DNA from: Candidatus Acidiferrum typicum
Lineage (GTDB): Bacteria > Acidobacteriota > Terriglobia > Acidiferrales > UBA7541
Direction: 5' to 3'
DNA: 15,695 nt
Assembly (NCBI GenBank): GCA_002478115.1
Contig: DLMH01000062.1
Coordinates: forward strand, 1-15,695
Shown: one piece after another, positions 7,345 to 14,194 of the stretch
Numbering within the stretch: the first letter of the stretch is position 1
How the letters are laid out: every line of letters begins with the position of its first letter
Position numbers and translations under genes: made by a program
The notes under the pieces: model-generated
Database searches by the model: none
Told to the model about the DNA's origin: nothing
Seen by the model: only the letters and a program-made list of their open reading frames with translations

Positions 7345-8922
7345 TCATTTCTCCAAGTGAATTTGTGAATGTCGTAAATTGGCCAAATCCGTAAAAGACG
7401 GCTCCAGCCGGTGATAGATGTCCTCAAAGAGTTTTGCGAGCTCGATATAAGAGAGGTGCCGCTCTTTGTCCGGGTGAAATCGTTCGTCTACTTGAACCTG
7501 ATTCGGAATTTCCTTCAATTCCCGCAGGAATCCCAGCCCGTGCATAGCCAACAATGCCGCCCCGTAACTACAAGCTTCCTGAACTTTGGGTGTCAGCACA
7601 TCATGACCAAAAGCGTCCGCGATGATTTGTCTTATTCCAGCCATCCCAGCAAAACCACCGGACACCCTGCTCTCATGAGGTTTCATCCCGAGTCGTTCAA
7701 GAGAAAGGAAGAGACTGCATACAGACAGAACGATTCCTTCGATGATGGCGCGAATGAAATGTTCGCGCTTGTGATGAAGGCCAACTCCAAAAAACACTCC
7801 CTGGGCATCAGGCGTTCGTCCCGGAGCACGTTCCCCGGCGATAAATGGAAGGAAGATCAATCCGCCCGCGCCAATTGAGACCTTGAGCGCCGATTCGATG
7901 TCGCGTTCCAAAGAATTTTGTTCCGAACTCTTACCCAGACCGCTAACGCCCGGAAAATTCTCGTTGAACCAGCGAAGAGCAATACCTCCCGTGCTGCAAG
8001 GACACCCCACCAGCCATCTTCCCTCTGTGAAGGCGTAACAAAACGCTCCGCTGGATATTGTGTCGACTATCGGAGACGATGCAAAAACACGTAAGCCGCT
8101 GCTGGTCCCAATCGTTACGCTACAAGAAGGAAGATCGAAGGCACCGACGCCAAGGTGGGATAGGATCGCGTCACTTGCGCCCAGAATTATTCGAATATCA
8201 GCTGGCAATCCCATCGCGGCGGTAAAGTCGCGATGGATTCCGCTGTCGATCCTCTGCAGCGGTGAAGCCGGCACGCTTAGTTGCGTGGCTCGGATGTGCG
8301 CGAGGTCAAGCGCCTCTGCATCCCAACGGAGGTCGCACACGTTGAACAGCCCTGTTCCCGAAGCCGTGCTGTAATCGACGACCCAACTGCCGCACAGCTT
8401 GTGTAGGACGTACTCCTTGATGGAAATGAACTTCGCAGTCCGGTCGAAGATTTCCCGCCGTTGGTCATAAAACCACATGATCTTCGGCAGAGGAGACATT
8501 CCATGGAGCGGCATTCCTGTTCGCTGGTACAACATCGATCCCGCAGAACTTTGTCTTAGAATTGCCGCCTGTTTTGAGCTCCGGTTGTCTGCCCATGTGA
8601 GAACTTTGCTCAGAGGACGCCCTGTGTCGTCAACTGCGAGGAGACTGTGGAGTGCTGTGCCAATACTTATTGCAGCAATCGACCTTGGCGGAACCTCGGC
8701 TCTCTCGATAGCACTGCGGATGCACGACAGCATCGTTTGGAAAATCGCGTCTGGATCTTGTTCCGCCCAACCAGGGTTGTGTGACAAAAGAGGAGAAGAA
8801 TAGACCTCTCCGTGTACAGTTGGATTGCCTTCAGTAGACAGGACGCAGGCCTTTACACCTGTTGTGCCTAGATCCACTCCAACCACAACATCGCGCACCG
8901 CTGCTTTATTCGAGGTTGGCAT
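7345..8922 (-). CDS. gntK: FGGY-family gluconokinase
   Basis: This 525-residue carbohydrate kinase of the FGGY (actin-fold) family most resembles gluconokinase, which makes 6-phosphogluconate from gluconate and ATP. The first phosphate-binding motif is G-V-D-L-G-T-T-G-V-K (D17). P-G-W-A-E-Q-D-P and T-W-A-D-N-R-S follow. The catalytic base is D251 in I-L-G-A-S-D-A-I-L-S-H-L-G, and T-I-G-T-S-S-G-L-R is the second ATP motif. The stretch G-E-R-A-P-G-R-T-P-D-A-Q-G-V-F-F-G and V-S-G-G-F-A-G are C-terminal hallmarks. A longer TTG start (8949) would add 9 residues. I prefer the ATG at 8922, preceded by GGAAAC and followed directly by the family core. It overlaps the hexuloisomerase gene by 17 bases. 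Other aldonates or pentuloses remain possible substrates, because FGGY specificity shifts easily. Confidence 0.88.
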   Translation of the reverse strand: MPTSNKAAVRDVVVGVDLGTTGVKACVLSTEGNPTVHGEVYSSPLLSHNPGWAEQDPDAIFQTMLSCIRSAIERAEVPPRSIAAISIGTALHSLLAVDDTGRPLSKVLTWADNRSSKQAAILRQSSAGSMLYQRTGMPLHGMSPLPKIMWFYDQRREIFDRTAKFISIKEYVLHKLCGSWVVDYSTASGTGLFNVCDLRWDAEALDLAHIRATQLSVPASPLQRIDSGIHRDFTAAMGLPADIRIILGASDAILSHLGVGAFDLPSCSVTIGTSSGLRVFASSPIVDTISSGAFCYAFTEGRWLVGCPCSTGGIALRWFNENFPGVSGLGKSSEQNSLERDIESALKVSIGAGGLIFLPFIAGERAPGRTPDAQGVFFGVGLHHKREHFIRAIIEGIVLSVCSLFLSLERLGMKPHESRVSGGFAGMAGIRQIIADAFGHDVLTPKVQEACSYGAALLAMHGLGFLRELKEIPNQVQVDERFHPDKERHLSYIELAKLFEDIYHRLEPSFTDLANLRHSQIHLEK

Positions 8923-9514
8923 GACGTTTCCACATGGTGGCACGATCAATGTGCTCTGCTTCTGCCAGTGCTAGACATAGCGAATCCAGGATAAGCAGCG
9001 CCTGCTGCTCGAAGAGGGAACCGGCAAACTGCGCGGACTTAATTGCCACGCCGAGCGCTCTCTTGTTCGCGAAATTCCGTTTGGAGGGAGCTGGAACAAG
9101 GAGCGTACATTCTGCGATCTTAGATAGTGTCGAGCGCTGTTTGGCAGTAATAGCAATCAACTTTGCGTGGTTTAGCAGGACGCTTTCTGCAAGAAGACAG
9201 GTAACCGGAGTCTCACCCGAGGCGGAGATCGCAATCATCCAATCTCCTTTCCCAATCGGGGGAGTGGTTGTTTCTCCTACCACGAACGCTTCCTTCCCAG
9301 CGTGCGTCAGACGCATGGCGAACATTCTGCCAACGAGACCCGATCTTCCTTCTCCCACAACGAAGATCCTCTTGGCTCGCTGGAGATTGTTCAAAACCTC
9401 TTGTAACGACACTCCGGTGACTCGCGACGCACAGGCTTCATTCTCGCGCAGTACGATCCGCAGTAACTCTTTGATCTTCTCGGCCGGTTTTGCTTTGGCG
9501 TCGGTTGATTTCAT
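8906..9514 (-). CDS. hxlB: 6-Phospho-3-hexuloisomerase (SIS domain)
   Basis: This 202-residue single SIS-domain protein matches 6-phospho-3-hexuloisomerase (PHI), which interconverts D-arabino-3-hexulose 6-phosphate and fructose 6-phosphate. The evidence is F-V-V-G-E-G-R-S-G-L-V (residues 51-61), V-V-G-E-T-T-T-P-P (78-86), A-I-S-A-S-G-E-T (95-102), S-L-F-E-Q (166-170) and the diagnostic C-terminus K-R-H-A-N-L-E. In the ribulose monophosphate cycle PHI partners with 3-hexulose-6-phosphate synthase (HPS), but no HPS gene is present here. It sits between the dehydrogenase and the kinase, with an ATGA overlap upstream and a 17-base overlap downstream, so it is clearly an operon member. Its role may be to rescue or use a 3-keto sugar phosphate, or to link to a distant HPS. 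Reassignment to another ketose/aldose phosphate is possible. Confidence 0.87.
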   Translation of the reverse strand: MKSTDAKAKPAEKIKELLRIVLRENEACASRVTGVSLQEVLNNLQRAKRIFVVGEGRSGLVGRMFAMRLTHAGKEAFVVGETTTPPIGKGDWMIAISASGETPVTCLLAESVLLNHAKLIAITAKQRSTLSKIAECTLLVPAPSKRNFANKRALGVAIKSAQFAGSLFEQQALLILDSLCLALAEAEHIDRATMWKRHANLE

Positions 9515-10326
9515 TCTGACGACCAGGCCGTGCGGAAGTCCGCGTAAATTGTGAGCCCACCATCAATAAAGAGCGTTTGACCGGTTATGTACGAAGCTTC
9601 ATCCGAACATAAGAACGCAGTTGCCGCGGCCATTTCCTCGGCGGTGCCTACGCGGTTGAGAGGAATGTGTCGAACAACCTCCTGATACTTCACCGGATTT
9701 TCAACCCAGGGACGGTTGATGGGTGTAGCGGTTGCTCCGGGCGCAATTGCGTTGACTCGAATGCCGTGCTGCGCGAACTCCAGAGCCAAGGTGCGCGTGA
9801 GATTTCCTGTGGCTCCCCTGCTGGCTGAATATCCCAGGTAGTTGGGCTTTGGAATGATCTGATGGACGCTTGAAAGATTGATAATCACACCGGGTGTTCG
9901 CATCGAAAGAAAAGAGGCAATCGCCTCGCGCGCACACATGAAGGCCCCTCGCAGATTGACGTCTAAGACGGCGTCGAAATCGGAAAGGCTGAGTTCCTGC
10001 GAGGGCTTGGAAAAGTGAATTCCCGCATTGTTGATCAGAATATCTAGCTTTCCAAACTCCTTTGCGGTGGTGCGAATCATACGCTGGACATCATCTTCCC
10101 GAGTTACATCTGCCTGGACTTCAGTCGTCCTAGGCGTGAACCCTATCTGATCCGACTGAGAGGCCGCCGCGTGAGCCAATCGTGCTGTTTCTTCCGCGGC
10201 TCCTTTGTCGTCGAGGTAATCGATCGCAACATTACATCCTTCCTGAAAGAGACGAATTGCGATGGCTCGCCCGATTCCTGAGGTCGCACCAGTAATGAGC
10301 GCAGTCTTGCCCCCAAGTCCTTTCAT
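9511..10326 (-). CDS. SDR dehydrogenase, glucose 1-dehydrogenase-like, YxxxR
   Basis: This 271-residue short-chain dehydrogenase most resembles the Bacillus-type glucose 1-dehydrogenase, which oxidises beta-D-glucose to glucono-1,5-lactone. The cofactor motif is T-G-A-T-S-G-I-G (12-19), then N-N-A-G (99-102), N124, S153 in N-L-S-S-V-H and Y166. The substrate-side stretch N-L-S-S-V-H-Q-I-I-P-K-P and the terminal T-G-Q-T-L-F-I-D-G-G-L-T-I-Y match that group. The catalytic lysine four residues after the tyrosine is arginine here (Y-S-A-S-R-G, codon AGG at 9817-9819). A 7-8 residue insertion precedes A-D-V-T. GGAGAA lies before the ATG. The gene overlaps both neighbours by 4 bases (ATGA). If active, it provides the first oxidation step of the operon. 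If the arginine disables it, another function must be assumed. Confidence 0.85.
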   Translation of the reverse strand: MKGLGGKTALITGATSGIGRAIAIRLFQEGCNVAIDYLDDKGAAEETARLAHAAASQSDQIGFTPRTTEVQADVTREDDVQRMIRTTAKEFGKLDILINNAGIHFSKPSQELSLSDFDAVLDVNLRGAFMCAREAIASFLSMRTPGVIINLSSVHQIIPKPNYLGYSASRGATGNLTRTLALEFAQHGIRVNAIAPGATATPINRPWVENPVKYQEVVRHIPLNRVGTAEEMAAATAFLCSDEASYITGQTLFIDGGLTIYADFRTAWSSE

Positions 10327-11384
10327 AAATTCTCCGATTGAAAGAGGGCATTTTTTCCGATCACGCGAATTGCCAGGCTAAATTTTTCGGCTTCATCAGG
10401 TGCCAACATGCGAAGTCGACCGGCAGCTCTTGCGCGAACTCGACCCTCCGGAAGGCAGTTCGCGGGTTCGATACCCATTACGTAATCTCGAAAGCCCATC
10501 TGTTTCCATTGAGTCATGTAGTTCAAGGTTCGAGAGTCGAATGCGAATTCAACACCCAGCTGAAGCCGTGGGTTGGAGACTGCAGCTACCAGCGGTGTCT
10601 CTGAGCGCGGCAGTACGTGGGTAAAGACTTGTTCCTTGTAGCCCGGCGTAGGCTCTTGCATTTTCTGCCAGTCGGCTACTTGGCTGACAGGAGTCGCAGC
10701 CAAGACCTCAGTCGCCGGACTCGTCACTAAACTTTCGGGGGAAATGATGGGCCATCCGAGATTGCAGTGATAGAACACCATCAATGGAGACGGAAATCCG
10801 CCGAGATTTCTCACTTCGTCGTGGATTCGAATTTCGGCCTTGCCGACCGTAAACTCCAACTCGCGCGTCAACTGGAGCCTGTATCCGAAGATGACCAGTT
10901 CGTCGACCGTGCCGCTGAGCCGCATTGTCCATTCGTCGCTATCGCGAGACCATTGCCGATGAATCTGAATGTCATAGGCCGGGATATGTCCGATGCGTCC
11001 GTGAAGACCTAACGGTTCACCGTTCTCCGGATCTTCTGAAGGCACAGCGTGTCCTGCGTGGGTCAAACCGCAGAGCGCCAGCAGACCGCCGTGAAATGTT
11101 CGACGCCAACCAAGGCCCTCCGGCTCGTAATACGAAGGATGAACGGCTCCGCTGCCGCTCTGCCAAGCCAAGGGGACGCCGTGAAAGGTTGCAGTGCCAA
11201 TGTCCATTGCACGATCCAGCAAAACAACAAAATCGAGGCCGCTACCAGTGCGTACCGAAGCAGTCCTGGTTCCCCTTTCCAATCCGTCCTCTAAGGTTCC
11301 GAGCCGGATGTCAGCGATCTGCCGAAAATCACCGGTCAGAGCTTCTAGCTGGTGATGTGTGTAGTCCTGCCCCCAAAGCTTCAT
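10323..11384 (-). CDS. DUF4432 protein, aldose 1-epimerase-like fold
   Basis: This 353-residue protein of the DUF4432 family belongs to the galactose-mutarotase superfamily. Visible marks are L-E-D-G-L-E-R-G-T-R, D-R-A-M-D-I-G (57-63), S-Y-Y-E-P-E-G-L-G-W-R-R-T-F-H-G-G-L-L-A-L-C-G-L (84-107), L-H-G-R-I-G-H-I-P-A (127-136), V-F-Y-H-C-N-L-G-W-P and G-I-E-P-A-N-C. The histidines and E-P residues align with the sugar-binding face of mutarotases. The family has no firmly established reaction. By fold and context it would interconvert anomers of the imported sugar, supplying the beta form to the dehydrogenase (inference). It is the first gene of the operon. GGAACA lies 8 bases before the ATG, and it overlaps the SDR gene by ATGA. 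Confidence 0.85.
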   Translation of the reverse strand: MKLWGQDYTHHQLEALTGDFRQIADIRLGTLEDGLERGTRTASVRTGSGLDFVVLLDRAMDIGTATFHGVPLAWQSGSGAVHPSYYEPEGLGWRRTFHGGLLALCGLTHAGHAVPSEDPENGEPLGLHGRIGHIPAYDIQIHRQWSRDSDEWTMRLSGTVDELVIFGYRLQLTRELEFTVGKAEIRIHDEVRNLGGFPSPLMVFYHCNLGWPIISPESLVTSPATEVLAATPVSQVADWQKMQEPTPGYKEQVFTHVLPRSETPLVAAVSNPRLQLGVEFAFDSRTLNYMTQWKQMGFRDYVMGIEPANCLPEGRVRARAAGRLRMLAPDEAEKFSLAIRVIGKNALFQSENL

Positions 11385-11449
11385 TGTTTGTTCCGATCGA
11401 AAACGGAGTTTTTCAATGGTGTACGAAGCCTCAATGCAAAGGCTCTAGA

Positions 11450-11519
11450 GTGCATGAGCGTGCACAAAACGTATATTGTCAGACACATACATGCATTGTC
11501 AAGTATAATAATGCACAAA
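11450..11519 (-). promoter_or_regulatory. Promoter and repeated operator sites of the sugar operon
   Basis: On the minus strand a perfect -35 TTGACA (11497-11502) is followed after 16 bases by a -10-like GACAAT (11475-11480), predicting a start near 11468 and a leader of about 84 bases. TGCACAAA occurs at 11461-11468 and 11512-11519, a 51-base period of about five helical turns flanking the promoter. ATTGTCA occurs at 11475-11481 and 11495-11501, a 20-base period. GTGCA/TGCAC forms a dyad at 11450-11465, and ATGCAT lies at 11491-11496. Several copies on one face of the helix fit a looping repressor, plausibly the adjacent DeoR-family protein. Confidence 0.55.
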
Positions 11520-11610
11520 CATGCAGACATGGGCCCAAGAGAACTGGCGAGTGAAAGTCACCATCCACCCGAGCTTACCCCCCCTATCTCGGTGTTCGAA
11601 ATTGGAGGAG

Positions 11611-12399
11611 TCAGACCTGAATGGTCGTCAACCCCTGAGTACGGTACGGCTCCAGGGTCTCGGCGCTGACAGATTGTTCGGTGATCAAACTGCTGAGTTC
11701 GCTGATCGGGCAGATGATGTACGGCGAAACCGTTCCAAGTTTCTCGGCAGTGCAAAGGGCGACAACCTCAGCGGCAGAGCTCACCATTGCACGCTTGACG
11801 TCCGACTCCTCACGAAACGCAACGCTCGCGCCGTACTCCCAGTGGAGGCTACGCACACCCAGAAAACAAATATCAGCGCGTATTGACTGAATCTCCTTTG
11901 CAGCTGCTGCCCCTACCATCACCGGGGACTGTCGAAACAATTGGCCGCCGACGACAAAAACGTCCAGGTTCTCGTACTCAGAAAGCGCGGATGCGACCGG
12001 AAGCGCTGTCGTAATGATTGTCGCCCGGAGCGAGTGTGGCAGGTTTAGGGCTACCTGCAGAGTCGTTGTCCCTCCGTCAAGAATTACGACTTGGCCGTTC
12101 CTAATCATTTGAGCGGCTGCCTTACCGATTGCCACCTTTGCCCCAGACGAATCCTGCAGACGTACCGCAAATTTTGTCGAAGTCGAAAGAATCGGCAGAG
12201 CGCCTCCATGAACCCGCTGCAATTGGCCGGCATCACCAAGCTCGCGCAGATCCCTGCGAATGGTATCTACCGAGACATTCAGGGCGGCACTCAGCTCGTG
12301 AGCGAGAACCTTGCCTTGCCGATTTAGGGTCGAGAGGATGTATCGACGTCGCTCTACGTTGAGCATTGGCGAGTTGCCGGAATGGCTCTGAATCTGCAT
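11611..12399 (-). CDS. DeoR-family transcriptional regulator
   Basis: This sugar-operon repressor is about 262 residues long. The N-terminal helix-turn-helix carries the DeoR signature: E-R-R-R-Y-I-L, then L-A-H-E-L-S-A-A-L-N-V-S-V-D-T-I-R-R-D-L-R-E-L and V-H-G-G-A-L. The C-terminal DeoRC sensor domain shows I-L-D-G-G-T-T-T-L, I-I-T-T-A-L-P-V-A, V-F-V-V-G-G-Q-L-F and F-L-G-V-R-S. Such proteins bind a sugar phosphate and then release DNA. The stop is 226 bases before the DUF4432 start, on the same strand, with the operon promoter between, so it is best seen as the local regulator with its own transcript. I chose ATG 12399; ATG 12366, where family homology begins (M-L-N-V-E-R-R-R), is equally possible. 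Neither has a clear ribosome site. The likely inducer is a phosphorylated product of the pathway (inference). Confidence 0.88.
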   Translation of the reverse strand: MQIQSHSGNSPMLNVERRRYILSTLNRQGKVLAHELSAALNVSVDTIRRDLRELGDAGQLQRVHGGALPILSTSTKFAVRLQDSSGAKVAIGKAAAQMIRNGQVVILDGGTTTLQVALNLPHSLRATIITTALPVASALSEYENLDVFVVGGQLFRQSPVMVGAAAAKEIQSIRADICFLGVRSLHWEYGASVAFREESDVKRAMVSSAAEVVALCTAEKLGTVSPYIICPISELSSLITEQSVSAETLEPYRTQGLTTIQV

Positions 12400-12425
12400 G
12401 AGTATTCGTGTTTCTTCGTGTTCTA

Positions 12426-12453
12426 AGTGTAGACGGCTCCGATGGCCAACACA
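12426..12453 (-). promoter_or_regulatory. Weak candidate promoter of the DeoR-family gene
   Basis: On the minus strand TACACT (12426-12431) is a 4-of-6 match to a -10 box, with TTGTGT about 17 bases upstream as a poor -35. It would start transcription shortly before ATG 12399. The match is marginal and only the position favours it. Confidence 0.22.
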
Positions 12454-12652
12454 AGCCAAAAAAGGCGCGGCGCCGGAACCAGTCTGCGATTACCCGTGTC
12501 AGATCCAGCTCGCGAAACCGCTCGGGAAGAAGTGAAGATTGATCGAACAAAGAGGAAAATGGTGTTCTTGCGAGTTGACCGCTGGCAGTAAACATCACGA
12601 CCGGTGGACGTGCCGCGATGGGACAAGCCCTTATCATCTAAAAAATAGGCTT

Positions 12653-12674
12653 GGTAAGATCCTTAGTTCTTACC
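12653..12674. repeat. Inverted repeat with the same half-sites as the vapBC operator
   Basis: GGTAAGA and TCTTACC form perfect 7-base arms around an 8-base spacer. Nested inside is TAAG-ATC-CTTA. The vapBC operator at 2082-2096 (read with its flanking base) has the same arms with a 3-base spacer. No antitoxin gene lies beside this copy. Confidence 0.4.
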
Positions 12675-12971
12675 TGACTCGAAACCAGTCGTAACTTCGG
12701 ACCGACGTAATCCCCTCTCATCGAGTCCGCTGCCGGGAATGCATCGCTTTTGTGGTGTGCCGTTGCTGTGCCACATTGTTCTTCCGGATCCAGCTTAACC
12801 CACAGATTTGCTGCGTAGCGTCGGAGTAGCTTCCGTGCGGGCTGGTTGTTGGCAAGTCATTGATGTATTTGCTGATTGTAACCGAGAACGTCTTCAGGTC
12901 GTCTAACGGCCGATCATCCGTCTTTCCTTCGAATCCCCGCCTTGCGGCCCAGGCAGTGTGCGAGGAGTGGG

Positions 12972-13012
12972 CCTCTGTTGCGAGCCACAGAGGAAATCTC
13001 TACGGCTCGCAA
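12972..13012. repeat. Strong hairpin with a competing alternative
   Basis: TTGCGAGCC (12978-12986) pairs perfectly with GGCTCGCAA (13004-13012). Inside, AGAG (12989-12992) pairs with CTCT (12998-13001) around a five-base GAAAT loop, leaving a symmetric AC/AC internal loop. Overlapping it, CCTCTGT (12972-12978) pairs with ACAGAGG (12987-12993), and the loop of this second hairpin is the left arm of the first. The two folds exclude each other. No T-run follows on either strand, so it is not a standard intrinsic terminator. Confidence 0.5.
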
Positions 13013-13383
13013 AGTTGGCCAGACCATCGTCCCTAGGAGATTCAGAACTGGATCGACTGTGGATGGCTAAAGTCTCGCTCTCGTGCGTCCGCTGGCATAC
13101 AAGCCAAGATGATATCAGTGAACACTTCTGCATGGACATGCAGCCGTCAGTCGCCGGCTCACCTAGTGATGCGCTCTGGTTTGTCCAGAACTATATGTTT
13201 CCACCAAGCCAGGCAGAGCTGTTGTCGGTGAGAGGAACATATAAGAAGCATGACTCACGCCAAGAAGAGCGGCCGAGCGCGGAGTCTCTTACAGGCTACG
13301 ATACCGAAGCTGACCGCGACTACGAAACCTAAATCACGGAAAAACTTACCCAACGCTGATCACCTTCTGACAACACTGCTAAA

Positions 13384-13701
13384 ATGCGGACCCATATGGC
13401 ATTCGAGGAAATTGTCGTAACCACTCCGCTTAAACGTAAGGTTAAGGTTCAGATGAAGAACCTCGGTGATGATGTTTGGGATACATCGCTCTTTTACGCG
13501 AACCAGGTCCGCCGAGTGGGAAAATTCAAAGGTAAGGACTTCGCCATAGACGCTGCGACAAAAAAGGCAGTAGAGATCGCCGATGCGCCGCCCTCCACCG
13601 GTGCGGTCATCTGCGGGAACGATGACCCCGCCTGCAAGAAACCTATCACCTGTACGCATAAAGCTCCCCGTCCAAGAGCATCAAAGAAAAAACCCTCTTG
13701 A
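13384..13701 (+). CDS. Small lysine-rich hypothetical protein
   Basis: This 105-residue protein is not recognised. The first half (residues 5-65) is mixed, with I-V-V-T-T-P-L-K-R-K-V-K-V-Q-M-K-N-L-G-D-D-V-W-D and K-F-K-G-K-D-F-A-I-D-A-A-T-K-K-A-V. This reads like a small beta-rich domain, and codon choice looks coding-like. The second half has two close cysteine pairs, C-G-N-D-D-P-A-C and C-T-H, a possible metal site. The tail is basic (A-P-R-P-R-A-S-K-K-K-P-S) and could contact nucleic acid. No Shine-Dalgarno sequence is visible. The start may instead be the ATG at 13396 (M-A-F-E-E-I). It is isolated, with a broken HNH gene on the same strand 68 bases downstream. The reality of the gene is probable but not certain. 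Confidence 0.5.
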   Translation: MRTHMAFEEIVVTTPLKRKVKVQMKNLGDDVWDTSLFYANQVRRVGKFKGKDFAIDAATKKAVEIADAPPSTGAVICGNDDPACKKPITCTHKAPRPRASKKKPS

Positions 13702-13769
13702 AATCCTCCGGGCGGAAGGAGTCCAGTTGAGGACTAGGAAGGCTTACAGATAGATCACCGAAGCGCGCA

Positions 13770-13970
13770 ATGGATACTACCCAAAGGTTGTCGGGCAGGC
13801 GGATATGTCCCATCTGCCACGAAGAGTTCACCGACTACAGCGATATCGCGCCGGATCACAACAATCCCAAAGGAATGGGAGGAGCGTAGAGAGAAGATCA
13901 TCCCGACAATATCCAAGCAACACACCGGTGGTGTAACGAAGACAAGGGATCAAGCAGAATGAATGTATGA
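13770..13970 (+). pseudogene. Small HNH endonuclease interrupted by an amber codon
   Basis: From the ATG at 13770 one frame encodes a 66-codon HNH-type zinc-finger nuclease, broken by a single TAG at 13887-13889 (codon 40). Before the stop are C-P-I-C (13-16), H-E-E-F-T-D-Y-S-D and P-D-H-N-N-P-K-G-M-G-G-A, with the catalytic D-H. After it come R-E-D-H-P-D-N-I-Q-A-T-H-R-W-C-N-E-D-K-G-S, with the N, H and second cysteine of the ββα-metal fold. Intact relatives, as I recall the family, have tryptophan at the stop position (G-G-A-W-R), so TGG to TAG is a one-base change. The frame is otherwise intact up to the TGA at 13968. Such proteins nick or cut DNA and are common in phages and mobile elements. 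Unless TAG is suppressed, the product is inactive, because it loses half of the active site. Confidence 0.7.
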
Positions 13971-14194
13971 CGGGCGATCGACCATCGGCCAAATACTCCG
14001 AGTGGCCGTCGGTCATGCTGGAATTCAGAATGAAGATTGCATCAAGCTTCCAAACAGGCAGAGTTCTGTCGCACCAACCCTTCCGAGCTCACGGTCTTTT
14101 GAGATTGAGCAAATTATTAGCGGCCGATTGCCGACCCAAACGAGTAAACCTAAGGATGCGCCGGCTGAGCTCGAGAGCTGCCGGTTATGTAGCG

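Larger units (their letters stand above)
12460..13383. other. Gene-poor stretch with inverted repeats
   Basis: I find no convincing gene in these 920 bases. Open frames exist on both strands, but none shows a recognisable domain or a ribosome site. Two structured sites stand out and are listed separately: an inverted repeat at 12653-12674 and a strong hairpin at 12972-13012. The area could be decayed coding DNA or house a small RNA. Confidence 0.4.

Noticed and set aside
11504..11509. A perfect TATAAT on the plus strand in the operon control region.
   Set aside because: There is no -35 at proper spacing (the nearest TTGTCA is 22 bases away), and no plus-strand gene follows.
12233..12637. A 134-codon minus-strand frame overlapping the DeoR-family gene start.
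   Set aside because: About half is an out-of-frame reading of the regulator, and the rest shows no known motif. A decayed fragment at 12402-12637 cannot be excluded.
12958..13332. A 124-codon plus-strand frame in the gene-poor stretch.
   Set aside because: It runs through the hairpin at 12972-13012, has no recognisable domain and no ribosome site, and its residue composition looks random.
13250..13420. A 56-codon basic small protein starting M-T-H-A-K-K-S-G-R.
   Set aside because: It overlaps the start of the better-supported gene at 13384 in another frame, has a weak ribosome site and resembles nothing I recognise.
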